Shown here piece after piece: positions 35,805 through 45,210 of a stretch of 64,000 bases of DNA. The position numbers and the translations under genes were made by a program. Origin of the DNA: Streptomonospora sp. PA3 (GTDB lineage: Bacteria > Actinomycetota > Actinomycetes > Streptosporangiales > Streptosporangiaceae); NCBI RefSeq assembly GCF_009728995.1, contig NZ_VTZW01000010.1, forward strand, positions 528,285-592,284, in the 5' to 3' direction. The notes under the pieces were generated by a model. It saw only the letters and a list, made by a program, of their open reading frames with translations, did no database searches and was not told the origin of the DNA. The stretch's first letter is position 1, and every line of letters begins with the position of its first letter.

Positions 35805-36088
35805 ATCCTCCACCGGGACCATCCCCGTCGGAAACGGGGAACATACGGAATGACCCGAGCACTTCGCCCGGGCACTGCTGAAGCGATAGCGAACACTGAG
35901 AAATCAGGTCGACTGCGACAGCAACGCACGTGCGGCCGGCGGACGCGCGCCGTGGCGGGCAGCCCGACCCAACAGCCCGAGTGTGGGCATGACCATTCTA
36001 CCCCGTCTGCGCGGGTGCTGCCGACCAGGCCGACGCGTCCTGCGCGGCGGCGGCGAGCGGCCCGGCGCGCGCCCGCGGCGGCGGGCGG

Positions 36089-36553
36089 CTACCGGCCGCC
36101 GTTCTGCGATCCGGCGCGGTTCATCGCCGCCAGTGCCAGGGTGATGAACGCCATCACCATACCCCACGGGACCGCGACCCACAGGAACCACGGATAGCCG
36201 TCGCCGACCCCGGTGAGGAAGAGGATCAGCCAGATGGTGAAGCAGAGCAGGTTCACCCCGCCCCACAGCGCCCACGGGATCGCCAGCACGGGGTCGCGCA
36301 GCAATCCGCCCTCGGCGCCCAGCGGCGGGGGCGGCTTGACCGACTCGGCCGCCAGCTCGGCGAGGTCGCGCTCGGGCAGGTCGGCGGTGAGCGGCTCCAG
36401 CTCGCCGCGGGTGCGGGCGCTGTAGGCGGTCTCCAGCCGGGAGTTGAACTCGTCGCCGTCCAGGCGGCCGTCGGCGAAGTGCCGCTGCAGCAGCTTGGCG
36501 ACCCGGTCGCGGTCGGCGTCGGAAGCCCGGACCTCCGGCGAGGACTCCGACAT
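36089..36553 (-). CDS. DUF1707 protein with two membrane helices
   Basis: 154 residues. The DUF1707 motif opens the protein (EVRASDADRDRVAKLLQRHF, then GRLDGDEFNSRLETAYSART), a helical domain common in actinobacteria. After a Pro-rich linker come two membrane helices (about residues 90-140). The function is unknown; many members are small membrane-associated proteins. It is inserted between map (99 nt upstream) and infA (284 nt downstream), a position not fixed across actinobacteria, so it may be an independent insertion or have its own promoter. Confidence 0.82.
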   Translation of the reverse strand: MSESSPEVRASDADRDRVAKLLQRHFADGRLDGDEFNSRLETAYSARTRGELEPLTADLPERDLAELAAESVKPPPPLGAEGGLLRDPVLAIPWALWGGVNLLCFTIWLILFLTGVGDGYPWFLWVAVPWGMVMAFITLALAAMNRAGSQNGGR

Positions 36554-36652
36554 CGCGCCACTCCCTTTCAGTGTCGACCGCGGAACCGCGCGCCCGCAGC
36601 GCCCATCCTAGGCGACGGCGTCCACTCCCCCGGCAGCGGCGAAGGAGCGTGC

Positions 36653-37477
36653 CTAGAAGCCCGGGTCGGGAAAGCCCAGCCGGGCGATGTACTCGCGGTT
36701 GTCCTCGCGCGCGGTCAGCACCAGCGGCCCGTCCGCGGTGATCGCCACAGAGTGCTCGAAGTGCGCCGAGCGCTCTCCGTCGCGGGTGACGACGGTCCAG
36801 CCGTCGTCCAGCTGCTCCACGTGGCGGGTGCCGGCGTTGGCCATGGGCTCGATCGCCAGGCACATGCCCTCGACAAGCTGCTGCCCCTTGCCCCGCCTGC
36901 CGTAGTTGAGCACGTGCGGGTCCATGTGCATCTCGGTGCCGATGCCGTGCCCGCCGTACTCCTGGACGTTGCCGAAGCGCCCCTGGGTGCGCATGTAGCC
37001 GTCGATGGCCGCGCCGATGTCGCCCAGCCGGTTACCGGGTCGCAGCTCGGCGATCCCGCGCCACATGGCCTCCTCGCAGACCTCCATCAGCCGAGCGTCC
37101 TGCGCGCGGGTCTCGCCTACCGCGACGGTGATCGCGGAGTCGCCGTGCCAGCCGTCCAGGATGGCGCCGCAGTCGATGGAGATGAGGTCGCCCCGGCGCA
37201 GCACCTTGTCGGCGCGCGGGATGCCGTGGACGACCTCCTCGTTCACCGATGCGCAGATGGAGCCGGTGAACCCGTAGTAGCCCTTGAAGGAGGGCACCGC
37301 CCCCGCCTCGCGGATGCTGCGCTCGGCGATCTCGTCGAGGTCCAGGGTGCTCATGCCGGGCTCGACGGCGGCGCGCAGCCGATCGAGCGTGCGCGCCACC
37401 ACCTTGCCCGCCTCGCGCATCATGGCGATCTCGGCGGCCGTCTTCAGCTGCACCGCCGGGTCTGCCTTGCGGAACAT
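36653..37477 (-). CDS. map: Type I methionine aminopeptidase
   Basis: 274 residues. Metal ligands and catalytic residues are visible in HGIPRADKVL (His), DCGAILDGWHGDSAI (two Asp), GGHGIGTEMH (His), AIEPMANAG (Glu) and FEHSVAI (Glu). It removes the initiator methionine from nascent proteins. Its ATG overlaps the adk stop by 1 nt, so it is translationally coupled in secY-adk-map. Confidence 0.96.
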   Translation of the reverse strand: MFRKADPAVQLKTAAEIAMMREAGKVVARTLDRLRAAVEPGMSTLDLDEIAERSIREAGAVPSFKGYYGFTGSICASVNEEVVHGIPRADKVLRRGDLISIDCGAILDGWHGDSAITVAVGETRAQDARLMEVCEEAMWRGIAELRPGNRLGDIGAAIDGYMRTQGRFGNVQEYGGHGIGTEMHMDPHVLNYGRRGKGQQLVEGMCLAIEPMANAGTRHVEQLDDGWTVVTRDGERSAHFEHSVAITADGPLVLTAREDNREYIARLGFPDPGF

Positions 37478-38127
37478 CAGGCTCTGCTTCGCAACGCGGA
37501 CTTCGCCCGCTCAGTGACCTCGTCGACGCTTCCGGTGGCCTCGATGGCGACCAGGATGCCCTCGTTCGCGTAGAACGACACCAGCGGCTCGGTCTGCTCG
37601 CGGTAGACCTCCAGGCGGTGCCGGACGACGTGCTCGCTGTCGTCCTCGCGCTGGAACAGCTCGCCGCCGCAGTTGTCGCAGACGCCCTCGCTCCGCGGAG
37701 GGTCGAACTCGACGTGGTGGACGTGGTTGCAGTTGCGGCACTGCCGCCGCCCCGAGAGCCGCCTGACGACCTCCTCCTCGTCGACCTTGAGCTCCAGCAC
37801 GGCGTCCAGCCGCTCGCCCAGGTCGTCGAGGATCTTGTTCAGCGCCTCGGCCTGGGCGACGTTGCGCGGGAAGCCGTCGAGCAGGAAGCCCTGCTTGGCG
37901 TCCTGCTCCTTGAGCCGGTCGCGCACCATCGCGTTGGTGACCTCGTCGGGGACGAGGTCACCCCGGTCCATGTAGGCCTTGGCCTGCTTTCCCAGCTCGG
38001 TGCCACCGCTGACGTTGGCACGGAAGATGTCGCCTGTGGACACCTTCGGAATCGACAATTCGGACGCCAAGATCTGGGCCTGGGTGCCTTTTCCGGCTCC
38101 CGGGGGTCCCACCAATACGGCACGCAC
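37477..38127 (-). CDS. adk: Adenylate kinase
   Basis: 216 residues. The P-loop is [16 protein letters not shown]-binding residues are in [10 protein letters not shown] and [15 protein letters not shown], and the long LID carries a four-cysteine zinc site (CRNCNHVHH ... CDNCGG). It interconverts ATP, AMP and ADP. The start is GTG 38127, overlapping the secY stop by one base. The zinc-LID form is common in Gram-positive bacteria. Confidence 0.97.
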   Translation of the reverse strand: MRAVLVGPPGAGKGTQAQILASELSIPKVSTGDIFRANVSGGTELGKQAKAYMDRGDLVPDEVTNAMVRDRLKEQDAKQGFLLDGFPRNVAQAEALNKILDDLGERLDAVLELKVDEEEVVRRLSGRRQCRNCNHVHHVEFDPPRSEGVCDNCGGELFQREDDSEHVVRHRLEVYREQTEPLVSFYANEGILVAIEATGSVDEVTERAKSALRSRA

Positions 38128-39440
38128 TATCGCAAGAAACCTTCGTAGTTCCGCTGCTGGAGGTGACTCTCGATCTGCTTCACCGTGTCCAGCCCGACAC
38201 CGACCATGATCAGGATGCTCGTGCCGCCGAACGGGAAGTTCTGCGAAGCACCGGAGGCTCCCAGCGCAACCATCGGCAGCAGAGCGATCAGCCCGAGGTA
38301 AAGCGAACCGGGAGTCGTCAGCCGGGTCAGCACGTAGTCGAGGTACTCGGCGGTCGGACGCCCCGGACGGATACCCGGGATGAACCCACCGTACTTCTTC
38401 ATGTTGTCGGCGACTTCAGCGGGGTTGAACGTGATCGCCACGTAGAAGAACGCGAAGCCGATGATCATCAGGAAGAAGGTGGCCATGTAGACCGGATGCG
38501 TGCCCGTGATGAAGTAGGTGTTGATGAAGTCGGCGACCGGGTTGTCGGCGTCCTGCCCCATCAGTCCGATGGCCAGCTGCGGGAGGTAGAGCAGCGACGA
38601 GGCGAAGATCACCGGGATGATGCCGGCCTGGTTGACCTTCAGCGGGATGTAGGTGGAGCTGCCGCCGTACATCCGCCGGCCCACCATGCGCTTGGCGTAC
38701 TGCACCGGGATGCGGCGCTGCGCCTGCTCGATGAAGACCACACCGGTGATGAGCACGACGCCCGCGACGCAGATGATCGCGAAGACCCAGGTCTCCTGCT
38801 CCTGGAACATGGTGGTCATCGCCGAGGGGAAGCCCGCCACGACGGTGGTGAAGATCAGCAGCGACATGCCGTTGCCGACGCCGCGCTCGGTGATCAGCTC
38901 GCCGAACCACATGATCACGCCGGTGCCGGCGGTCATCGTGACGACGATGGTCACCAGCGTCAGCGGGTCCTGGTTGGGCATGTAGCTGCTCACCGGGATC
39001 TGGCCCTGGAACAGCTGCCCGGTGCGCGCCATCGCCACGATGCTCGACGACTGCAGGACGGCCAGCAGCAGGGTCAGATACCGCGTGTACTGGGTGATCT
39101 TGCCCTGGCCGGCCTGCCCCTCCTTCTTGAGGGCCTCCAGGCGCGGCACGACCACCGTCAGCAGGTTGATGATGATGCTCGCGGTGATGTAGGGCATGAT
39201 GCCCAGCGCGAACACCGCCAGCTGGAACAGTGCGCCGCCGCTGAAGAGGTTCAGCAGCGTGAAGACTCCGGTGGAGTCCTGCGCCTGGACCGCTTCGAGC
39301 TGCTCGCGGATGGCCGCCGAGTTGATGCCCGGCGCCGGGATCACCGCTCCCAACCGGAAGACGGTCAGGATGAAGAGCGTGAACAGCAGCTTGTTGCGCA
39401 GGTCAGGCGTGCGGAACGCACGGATGAACGCACCTAGCAC
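38127..39440 (-). CDS. secY: Preprotein translocase subunit SecY
   Basis: 437 residues with the expected ten membrane helices. Familiar segments are [36 protein letters not shown] and [20 protein letters not shown]. It forms the protein-conducting channel with SecE and SecG. GTG 39440 is chosen because AGGAGGAGAC lies directly upstream; a longer frame from 39512 would overrun this site. It heads secY-adk-map and is separated from rplO by 321 nt with a terminator-like hairpin. Confidence 0.97.
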   Translation of the reverse strand: MLGAFIRAFRTPDLRNKLLFTLFILTVFRLGAVIPAPGINSAAIREQLEAVQAQDSTGVFTLLNLFSGGALFQLAVFALGIMPYITASIIINLLTVVVPRLEALKKEGQAGQGKITQYTRYLTLLLAVLQSSSIVAMARTGQLFQGQIPVSSYMPNQDPLTLVTIVVTMTAGTGVIMWFGELITERGVGNGMSLLIFTTVVAGFPSAMTTMFQEQETWVFAIICVAGVVLITGVVFIEQAQRRIPVQYAKRMVGRRMYGGSSTYIPLKVNQAGIIPVIFASSLLYLPQLAIGLMGQDADNPVADFINTYFITGTHPVYMATFFLMIIGFAFFYVAITFNPAEVADNMKKYGGFIPGIRPGRPTAEYLDYVLTRLTTPGSLYLGLIALLPMVALGASGASQNFPFGGTSILIMVGVGLDTVKQIESHLQQRNYEGFLR

Positions 39441-39588
39441 GTCTCCTCCTGCGAGGTTTCGGCGGCGGAACCGGTTCCAGACATCGCGGCCGATCCTGAA
39501 TCGTCGTTGCACGTCGGCACCGGGAGTGCTCCCGGAACCCTGAGGTCATCGGTCAAGCAGTATCGCACTGTAACAGCCAATCGCGGGG

Positions 39589-39617
39589 GGATTAGGAGCG
39601 CCGAGGCACAGTGTCAA
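39589..39617 (-). promoter_or_regulatory. Possible promoter of secY-adk-map
   Basis: On the minus strand a perfect -35 TTGACA (39617-39612) is followed by a 17-nt spacer and TAATCC (39594-39589). The -10 match is weak in its last bases. Its location between the rplO hairpin and secY is what a new promoter would need. Confidence 0.4.
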
Positions 39618-39690
39618 GTCACGCCCTGTGCCCGGAGCATGGCACGCGGGCAGTGCCCCCGAACCTACCTCAACCCACCGCTGAACGCGC

Positions 39691-39740
39691 AGGGGCGCCC
39701 GCCGGTTCCCACTGCGTGGGATCGGCCGGCGGGCGCCCCT
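39691..39740 (-). terminator. Large hairpin after rplO
   Basis: Perfect 15-base outer arms (AGGGGCGCCCGCCGG at 39691-39705; complement at 39726-39740) enclose a second stem TCCCAC/GTGGGA (39707-39712/39716-39721). It starts 21 nt after the rplO stop. It is one of the strongest hairpins in the window and probably ends or attenuates the spc transcript. Confidence 0.75.
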
Positions 39741-39761
39741 GGCGCGAAGCGACGGTCATTC

Positions 39762-40226
39762 CTACCGCTCGGTGGCACTGCCACCGGCCGCGGTGATCTT
39801 GTCCCGGGCCGAGGCGGAGAACGCGTCCGCCGTCACCTGCACGGCGACCGAGATCTCGCCTTCGCCCAGCACCTTGACGGGCTGGTTCTTGCGAACCGCG
39901 CCCTTGGCGACCAGGTCCTCGACGGTGACCTCGCCGCCCTGCGGGTACAGCTCGGTCAGCTTGTCCAGGTTGACCACCTGGTAGGTGGTCTTGAACCGGG
40001 CGTTGCTGAAGCCCTTTAGCTTGGGCACCCGCCGGATCAGCGGCATCTGGCCGCCCTCGAACCCGACCGGGACGGTCGAGCGGGCCTTGGTGCCCTTGGT
40101 GCCGCGGCCCGCGGTCTTGCCCTTGGACGCCTCGCCGCGGCCCTTGCGGATCTTGGCCTTGTTGGAGCCCGGAGCGGGCCGCAGGTGATGCAGCTTCAGC
40201 GGCTCGTCGGGCGTGTAGTCGCTCAT
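39762..40226 (-). CDS. rplO: Ribosomal protein L15
   Basis: 154 residues. Signatures are [40 protein letters not shown] and [20 protein letters not shown]. It is a late-assembly 50S protein. It overlaps rpmD by 4 nt (coupled), and a large hairpin follows 21 nt after its stop. Confidence 0.96.
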   Translation of the reverse strand: MSDYTPDEPLKLHHLRPAPGSNKAKIRKGRGEASKGKTAGRGTKGTKARSTVPVGFEGGQMPLIRRVPKLKGFSNARFKTTYQVVNLDKLTELYPQGGEVTVEDLVAKGAVRKNQPVKVLGEGEISVAVQVTADAFSASARDKITAAGGSATER

Positions 40227-40411
40227 GCGTCGACCTCCTCGACACTCACGAGGTGCGCGACGACGGTGATCTGCCCGCGGACGGAGGGGTTGTCCTCACG
40301 CACCACCGACGAGCCGATCTTGCGCAGTCCGAGCGACCGCAGGCTGTCGCGCTGCTTCTGATTGCCGCCGATCTTGGACCGGACCTGGGTGATCTTCAGC
40401 TTGTTGGCCAT
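40223..40411 (-). CDS. rpmD: Ribosomal protein L30
   Basis: 62 residues, the usual length. It starts [20 protein letters not shown] and includes the [17 protein letters not shown] motif. It is a small 50S protein between L15 and S5 in gene order. It overlaps rplO by 4 nt and follows rpsE by 2 nt. Confidence 0.96.
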   Translation of the reverse strand: MANKLKITQVRSKIGGNQKQRDSLRSLGLRKIGSSVVREDNPSVRGQITVVAHLVSVEEVDA

Positions 40412-40413
40412 GG

Positions 40414-41016
40414 TCAGGCACCCGCCTTCGCCTCAGCACGGGCGCGCAGCATGGCGGCCGGAGCCACGTCCTCAAGCGGCAGGCCCCGCCGGGCGGCGAT
40501 CTCCTCGGGCTGGTTGAGGTCCTTGAGCGCCGCAACGGTGGCGTGCACGATGTTCAGCGGGTTCGACGAGCCCAGCGACTTGCTCAGCACGTCGTGGATC
40601 CCGGCGCACTCCAGCACCGCGCGGACCGGACCGCCGGCGATAACACCGGTACCGGGCGCGGCCGGGCGCAGGAGCACGACGCCGGCGGCGTCCTCGCCCT
40701 GGACCCGGTGCGTGATCGTGCCCTGGACGCGCGGGACGCGGAAGAAGTTCTTCTTAGCCGTCTCGACGCCCTTGGCGATGGCCGCGGGGACCTCTTTGGC
40801 CTTCCCGTAGCCGACGCCGACCATCCCGTTGCCGTCGCCCACGACGACCAGAGCGGTGAAGCTGAAGCGCCGACCGCCCTTGACCACCTTGGCGACCCGG
40901 TTGATGGTCACGACTTTCTCGATGTAGGAGACACCCTTGTCTGCGGCGCCGCCGCGGCGATCGTCACGGCGGTCACGCCGCTCGCCACCGGCGCCGCGCC
41001 GCGGAGCTGCAGCCAT
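40414..41016 (-). CDS. rpsE: Ribosomal protein S5
   Basis: 200 residues. The dsRBD-like domain has [20 protein letters not shown] and [20 protein letters not shown]; the second domain has [20 protein letters not shown]. It is a 30S protein at the mRNA entry channel, important for fidelity. ATG 41016 opens an Arg/Asp/Gly-rich ~30-residue leader typical of actinobacteria. It lies 46 nt downstream of rplR. Confidence 0.96.
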   Translation of the reverse strand: MAAAPRRGAGGERRDRRDDRRGGAADKGVSYIEKVVTINRVAKVVKGGRRFSFTALVVVGDGNGMVGVGYGKAKEVPAAIAKGVETAKKNFFRVPRVQGTITHRVQGEDAAGVVLLRPAAPGTGVIAGGPVRAVLECAGIHDVLSKSLGSSNPLNIVHATVAALKDLNQPEEIAARRGLPLEDVAPAAMLRARAEAKAGA

Positions 41017-41062
41017 CAGTGGTTCCTCTTCCCGTTGGTGAAAATGCTTGCGACCGGGTTCA

Positions 41063-41452
41063 TCAGAACTCCAGCCCGCCGGACCGCGCGCCGTCGGCCA
41101 GCGCTGCGACGCGGCCGTGGTAGCGGTAGCCGCCGCGGTCGAAGACCACCGACGAGATGTCGGCGGCCTGGGCGCGCTGCGCGAGCAGCTCGCCGACCTT
41201 GCGCGACTTCTCCGTCTTGGTGCCCTCGCCGTCGCGGATGTCGCGGTCGAGCGTGGAGGCCGCCACCAGCGTGTGGTGCCGGGTGTCGTCCACGATCTGC
41301 GCGACGATGTGCTTGGAGGAGCGGAACACCACCAGGCGCGGACGCGCCGGAGTGCCCGAGATCTTCTTGCGGACCCGCAGGTGGCGCCGCGCACGGGAGC
41401 TTGCGCGCTTGGCCATCCCCTTGTTGCGGGTCAGCGTCGTGGTCTTACCCAT
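41063..41452 (-). CDS. rplR: Ribosomal protein L18
   Basis: 129 residues. Signatures are [34 protein letters not shown] and [20 protein letters not shown]. It binds 5S rRNA in the central protuberance. It follows rplF by 2 nt and precedes rpsE. Confidence 0.96.
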   Translation of the reverse strand: MGKTTTLTRNKGMAKRASSRARRHLRVRKKISGTPARPRLVVFRSSKHIVAQIVDDTRHHTLVAASTLDRDIRDGEGTKTEKSRKVGELLAQRAQAADISSVVFDRGGYRYHGRVAALADGARSGGLEF

Positions 41453-41454
41453 GA

Positions 41455-42000
41455 CTACTTACCAGCCTTTCCGGCCTTGCGGCGGATGCGCTCACCCTGG
41501 TAGCGCACACCCTTGGCCTTGTAAGGGTCGGGCCTGCGCAGATTGCGGATGTTCGAGGCGACCTGGCCCACGAGCTGCTTGTCGATGCCCTCGACGTGCA
41601 GCAGGGTCGGCTTCTCGACGCGGAAGCTGATGCCTTCGGGCGGCTCCACCACGACCGGGTGGCTGTAGCCCAGCGAGAACTCCAGGTTGGAGCCCCGGGC
41701 CTGGACGCGGTAACCGACACCGTGGATCTCCAGCGTCTTGGTGTAGCCGTTGGAGACGCCTTCGATGAGGTTGGCGATGAGCGCACGGGTGAGCCCGTGC
41801 AGCGAGCGGTTGTCCGGCTTGTCGTCGGGCCGGTACACGCGCAGGAGGCTGTCGTCCTCCTCGTCCCAGCCGATGGTGATCGGCTCGGCCACCCGGTGGC
41901 TCAGCTCGCCCTTCGGCCCCTTGACCTTGACGTCCTGCCCGTCGATGGAGACCTCGACGCCCTTGGGAACCGAGATAGGCCGTCGACCAATACGCGACAT
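41455..42000 (-). CDS. rplF: Ribosomal protein L6
   Basis: 181 residues. It starts [20 protein letters not shown] and includes the family end motif [18 protein letters not shown]. It is a 50S protein near the factor-binding site. It is 16 nt downstream of rpsH. Confidence 0.97.
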   Translation of the reverse strand: MSRIGRRPISVPKGVEVSIDGQDVKVKGPKGELSHRVAEPITIGWDEEDDSLLRVYRPDDKPDNRSLHGLTRALIANLIEGVSNGYTKTLEIHGVGYRVQARGSNLEFSLGYSHPVVVEPPEGISFRVEKPTLLHVEGIDKQLVGQVASNIRNLRRPDPYKAKGVRYQGERIRRKAGKAGK

Positions 42001-42016
42001 GGCGAAATCCCTCCCT

Positions 42017-42415
42017 CTACCAGACGTAGGCGAGGACTTCGCCGCCCACGCCGCGCTTTTTGGCCTGCTTGTCGGTCATCAGGCCACCGGACGTCGAAAT
42101 GATGGCGACACCGAGGCCGCCCAGCACACGCGGAAGGTTGTCCTTCTTCGCGTAGACGCGCAGTCCGGGCTTGGAGACCCGGCGCACGCCGGCGATGGAG
42201 CGCTCGCGCGTGGGCCCGTACTTGAGGTCGACCACCAGGCTCTTGCCCACGGCCGCGTCCTCGGTGCGCCAGCCCTGCACGAAGCCCTCCTGCTGGAGGA
42301 TCTCGGCGATGTGCGCCTTGATCTTGGAATACGGCATGACCACGGTGTCGTGGTACGCCGAATTCGCGTTGCGCAGACGAGTAAGCATGTCTGCGATCGG
42401 GTCGGTCATCGTCAT
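42017..42415 (-). CDS. rpsH: Ribosomal protein S8
   Basis: 132 residues. It starts [20 protein letters not shown]; the carboxy signature is [20 protein letters not shown]. It is a primary 16S-binding protein and, in E. coli, the translational repressor of the spc operon. ATG 42415 has GGAAGGG upstream; the second ATG at 42409 is less well spaced. An unusually long 291-nt gap with strong hairpins separates it from rpsN. Confidence 0.97.
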   Translation of the reverse strand: MTMTDPIADMLTRLRNANSAYHDTVVMPYSKIKAHIAEILQQEGFVQGWRTEDAAVGKSLVVDLKYGPTRERSIAGVRRVSKPGLRVYAKKDNLPRVLGGLGVAIISTSGGLMTDKQAKKRGVGGEVLAYVW

Positions 42416-42452
42416 GGCCGATAGGCCCTTCCTCGCCGCGGTTTCCCCAAGG

Positions 42453-42478
42453 ACAGGCCCTTCCCTTTGCGGGCCTGT
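42453..42478 (-). terminator. Second hairpin upstream of rpsH
   Basis: Arms ACAGGCCC (42453-42460) and GGGCCTGT (42471-42478) pair perfectly around a 10-nt loop. It lies 38 nt before the rpsH start. It is possibly part of a regulatory leader, for example a site for feedback by S8. Confidence 0.4.
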
Positions 42479-42640
42479 TCCCGCGCCGGGCGCGGGTCCT
42501 CTAGGACCTACGGCGTGGTCGTGGGCACCGTGCCGGGTCGGCACCGTGCCCTGTCGGTTCGTTGTCGTTTCTCGCGTGGTGCGGCCACCGGACGTGCCGG
42601 GGCCGCGGTTCCTACGGTCCGCTTCGCGGGCCGGCGGCCG

Positions 42641-42698
42641 CGCCTGTGCCCGGGGCGGGGCACGCACCTTCGGCGGTGCCGATCCCCGGGCACAGGCG
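42641..42698 (-). terminator. 15-bp hairpin directly after rpsN, inside the spc operon
   Basis: Perfect 15-base arms CGCCTGTGCCCGGGG (42641-42655) and CCCCGGGCACAGGCG (42684-42698) enclose a further GCACC/GGTGC stem. It begins 8 nt after the rpsN stop. The downstream genes rpsH to rplO are essential, so transcription must either read through it or restart in the 225 nt before rpsH. Confidence 0.7.
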
Positions 42699-42706
42699 CA
42701 GGAGGA

Positions 42707-42892
42707 CTACCAGCTCGCCTTGGAGATGCCGGGGAGTTCGCCGCGGTGGGCCATCTCGCGGAAGCAGATGCGGCAGAGGCCGAACTTCCTGAAGACGGCG
42801 CGCGGCCGACCGCACCGCGAGCACCGAGTATATGCGCGGACGCCGAACTTCTGCTTGCGGTTCGCCTTGGCGATCAGTGCCTTCTTAGCCAT
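42707..42892 (-). CDS. rpsN: Ribosomal protein S14, zinc-binding type
   Basis: 61 residues, the short type-Z form. It has CXXC-X(12)-CXXC zinc ligands in [12 protein letters not shown] and [11 protein letters not shown], and starts [20 protein letters not shown]. It is a 30S head protein. It is located between rplE (8 nt upstream) and rpsH. The zinc-free paralogue used under zinc starvation is not in this window. Confidence 0.96.
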   Translation of the reverse strand: MAKKALIAKANRKQKFGVRAYTRCSRCGRPRAVFRKFGLCRICFREMAHRGELPGISKASW

Positions 42893-42900
42893 GGTCTCCC

Positions 42901-43485
42901 CTAGGACTCCTTGAAGGGGAAGCCGAGCCGCTTCAGCAGGCTGCGCCCCTCGTCGTCGGTGGTCGCCGAGGTGACGACCGTGATGTCCATGCCCCGCTGG
43001 CGGTCGACCCGGTCGGGGTCGATCTCGTGGAACATGACCTGCTCGGTCAGCCCGAAGGTGTAGTTCCCCCGCCCGTCGAACTGCTTGGGCGAGAGCCCCC
43101 GGAAGTCGCGGATGCGGGGCAGGGCCAGCGAGAGCAGCCGGTCGAGGAACTCCCACATCCGGTCGCCGCGCAGCGTGACGCTGGCGCCGATCGGCATGCC
43201 CTCGCGCAGCTTGAACTGCGCGATGGAGTTCTTCGCGCGGTTGATGCGCGGCTTCTGGCCGGTGATCGCCGAGAGGTCGTTCACCGCGCCCTGGATCAGC
43301 TTGGCGTCGCGCGCGGCGTCGCCCACACCCATGTTCACCACGATCTTGGTCAGACCGGGGATCTGCATGATGTTGCCGATCCCGAACTCCTCGCGGAGGG
43401 CCGGGATGATCTCCGAGCGGTACTTCTCCTTCAGCCGCGGCATGGCCGGGGCCTGGGGAGCGGAGGTCTCAGTGTCGACCGTCAT
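42901..43485 (-). CDS. rplE: Ribosomal protein L5
   Basis: 194 residues. Signatures are [40 protein letters not shown] and the [19 protein letters not shown] segment. It binds 5S rRNA and contacts P-site tRNA. Its start overlaps the rplX stop by 1 nt. Confidence 0.97.
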   Translation of the reverse strand: MTVDTETSAPQAPAMPRLKEKYRSEIIPALREEFGIGNIMQIPGLTKIVVNMGVGDAARDAKLIQGAVNDLSAITGQKPRINRAKNSIAQFKLREGMPIGASVTLRGDRMWEFLDRLLSLALPRIRDFRGLSPKQFDGRGNYTFGLTEQVMFHEIDPDRVDRQRGMDITVVTSATTDDEGRSLLKRLGFPFKES

Positions 43486-43790
43486 CAGATGTCCTTACCG
43501 GTACGGCGGGAGATCCGAACCTTGGTTCCGTCTTCCTCGAAGCGGTAGCCGACGCGGGTGGGCTTGCCGTCCTCCACGATCGCGACGTTGCTCACGTGGA
43601 TCGGCGCCTCCTTGGTGACGACCTCGCCCTGCTGGCCGCCCGCCGGGTTCGCCCGCTTGTGCTTCTTGATGAGGTTGACGCCCTCGACGACGACACGCTG
43701 CTCCCGGGGAAGGGCCCTGATGACCTTCCCGGTGGCACCCTTGTCCTTGCCGGCGATGACGACGACCTCGTCGTCCTTCTTGATCTTCAT
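43485..43790 (-). CDS. rplX: Ribosomal protein L24
   Basis: 101 residues. The KOW motif is [20 protein letters not shown], followed by [14 protein letters not shown]. It is an initiator of 50S assembly located at the tunnel exit. It lies 3 nt downstream of rplN and overlaps rplE by 1 nt. Confidence 0.97.
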   Translation of the reverse strand: MKIKKDDEVVVIAGKDKGATGKVIRALPREQRVVVEGVNLIKKHKRANPAGGQQGEVVTKEAPIHVSNVAIVEDGKPTRVGYRFEEDGTKVRISRRTGKDI

Positions 43791-43793
43791 CGC

Positions 43794-44162
43794 CTAGAGC
43801 ACCTCCGGCGCTAGCGAGATGATGCGCATGTACCTCTTGTCCCGCAGCTCGCGCCCGACCGGGCCGAAGATACGGGTGCCGCGGGGGTCCCCACCGTCCT
43901 TGATGAGCACGGCGGCGTTCTCATCGAAGCGGATGTAGGAGCCGTCGGGCCGGCGGCGCTCCTTGGAGGTGCGCACGATAACGGCCTTGACGACATCGCC
44001 CTTCTTCACGCCCGCGGCGGGAAGGGCGTCCTTCACCGTCGCCACGATGGTGTCGCCGATGCCCGCGTAGCGCCGACCCGAGCCGCCGAGGACACGGATG
44101 GTCAAGATCTCCTTGGCCCCCGTGTTGTCGGCGACCTTGAGTCGCGACTCCTGCTGAATCAC
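43794..44162 (-). CDS. rplN: Ribosomal protein L14
   Basis: 122 residues, the invariant length. It includes [40 protein letters not shown] and [20 protein letters not shown]. It is a 50S protein at the subunit interface. GTG 44162 is preceded by AGGAG. The 102-nt gap to rpsQ is wider than other gaps here and may separate the S10 and spc transcription units. Confidence 0.97.
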   Translation of the reverse strand: MIQQESRLKVADNTGAKEILTIRVLGGSGRRYAGIGDTIVATVKDALPAAGVKKGDVVKAVIVRTSKERRRPDGSYIRFDENAAVLIKDGGDPRGTRIFGPVGRELRDKRYMRIISLAPEVL

Positions 44163-44217
44163 GTCTTCTCCTGATATATGCGCGCGGCCCGCCGGGCTCG
44201 CGCTGCTAGGTGGTCAC

Positions 44218-44265
44218 ACCCCTGGAGCGGCCGATCTCCACGAATCCGCCGCCAGGTTCAGGGGT
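44218..44265 (-). other. Weak inverted repeat between rpsQ and rplN
   Basis: Arms ACCCCTG (44218-44224) and CAGGGGT (44259-44265) can pair, enclosing a GGAG/CTCC pairing. It overlaps the rpsQ stop codon. It could be an attenuator at the S10/spc boundary, but the stem is short. Confidence 0.3.
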
Positions 44266-44540
44266 TACTTGGCCTTCTCCAGGATCTCCACGACGCGCCA
44301 GCGCTTGGTCGCGGACATCGGACGGGTCTCCATCATGCGCACCCGGTCGCCGACGCCGCAGATCTCGCCCTCGTCGTGGGCCTTGTACTTGGTCGTGCGG
44401 CGGATGACCTTGCCGTAAAGCGCGTGCTTCACGCGGTCCTCCACCTCGACGACGACCGTCTTGGACATCTTGTCGCTGACGACGTAGCCCTCGCGCACCT
44501 TGCGGTAGTTGCGCGTGGAGCTCTGGGTGGTCTCGCTCAT
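44265..44540 (-). CDS. rpsQ: Ribosomal protein S17
   Basis: 91 residues. The OB-fold signature includes [36 protein letters not shown] and [20 protein letters not shown]. It is a primary 16S rRNA binder. It overlaps rpmC by 4 nt. Confidence 0.97.
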   Translation of the reverse strand: MSETTQSSTRNYRKVREGYVVSDKMSKTVVVEVEDRVKHALYGKVIRRTTKYKAHDEGEICGVGDRVRMMETRPMSATKRWRVVEILEKAK

Positions 44541-44791
44541 TCGGCTGCTTCCTTCGTCTTCTCAGCCGACTCACCGGTCAGCGGCATGATCCCAAGCTCG
44601 TGCTCGCGCATGACCGTGTAGATCCGAGCGATCTCACGCTTGACGGTGCGCAGCCGGCTGTGGTTGTCCAGCTGCCCGGTGGCGGCCTGGAAGCGGAGGT
44701 TGAACAGCTCTTCCTTCGCCTCCTTGAGCTTGCCGACCAGGTCCTCGACGGACTGGCCGCGCAGCTCCTGGGCGGTCAGGGACTTGGCCAT
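44537..44791 (-). CDS. rpmC: Ribosomal protein L29
   Basis: 84 residues. It starts [20 protein letters not shown] and includes [20 protein letters not shown], the family core; a short Glu/Lys tail follows. It is a 50S protein at the exit tunnel that helps dock trigger factor and SRP. ATG 44791 overlaps the rplP stop by one base. Confidence 0.96.
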   Translation of the reverse strand: MAKSLTAQELRGQSVEDLVGKLKEAKEELFNLRFQAATGQLDNHSRLRTVKREIARIYTVMREHELGIMPLTGESAEKTKEAAE

Positions 44792-45207
44792 CACGCCTCC
44801 ACTTCGCGCTTCACGAACTTGCACTTCATCGGCAGCTTGTGCATAGCCCTACGCATTGCTTCCTTGGCGACCGGCTCCGGCACGCCCGACAGCTCGAACA
44901 TGACGCGCCCGGGCTTGACCGGCGCGACCCACCACTCGGGGGAGCCCTTACCGGAACCCATGCGGGTCTCGGCGGGCTTCTTGGTGATGGGGCGGTCCGG
45001 GAAGATGTTGATCCACACCTTGCCGCCACGGCGGATGTGCCGCGTCATGGCGATACGCGCGGCCTCGATCTGCCGGTTGGTGACGTAGGCGGCGTCCAGG
45101 GCCTGGATGCCGTACTCACCGAAGTTGACCTTCGTGCCGCCCTTCGCACGCCCCTTGAGGTCGGGGTGGTGCTGCTTGCGGTACTTGATCTTGCGGGGAA
45201 TCAGCAT
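44791..45207 (-). CDS. rplP: Ribosomal protein L16
   Basis: 138 residues. It starts [20 protein letters not shown] and includes [20 protein letters not shown] and [20 protein letters not shown]. It is a 50S protein near the peptidyl-transferase centre and A-site tRNA. It follows rpsC by 3 nt. Confidence 0.97.
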   Translation of the reverse strand: MLIPRKIKYRKQHHPDLKGRAKGGTKVNFGEYGIQALDAAYVTNRQIEAARIAMTRHIRRGGKVWINIFPDRPITKKPAETRMGSGKGSPEWWVAPVKPGRVMFELSGVPEPVAKEAMRRAMHKLPMKCKFVKREVEA

Positions 45208-45210
45208 GGG

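Larger units (their letters stand above)
39441..39761 (-). other. rplO-secY intercistronic region
   Basis: 321 bp without a gene inside what is usually a compact spc operon. It contains the large hairpin at 39691-39740 just after rplO and a promoter-like TTGACA at 39612-39617. It suggests that secY-adk-map is at least partly an independent transcription unit. Confidence 0.5.
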
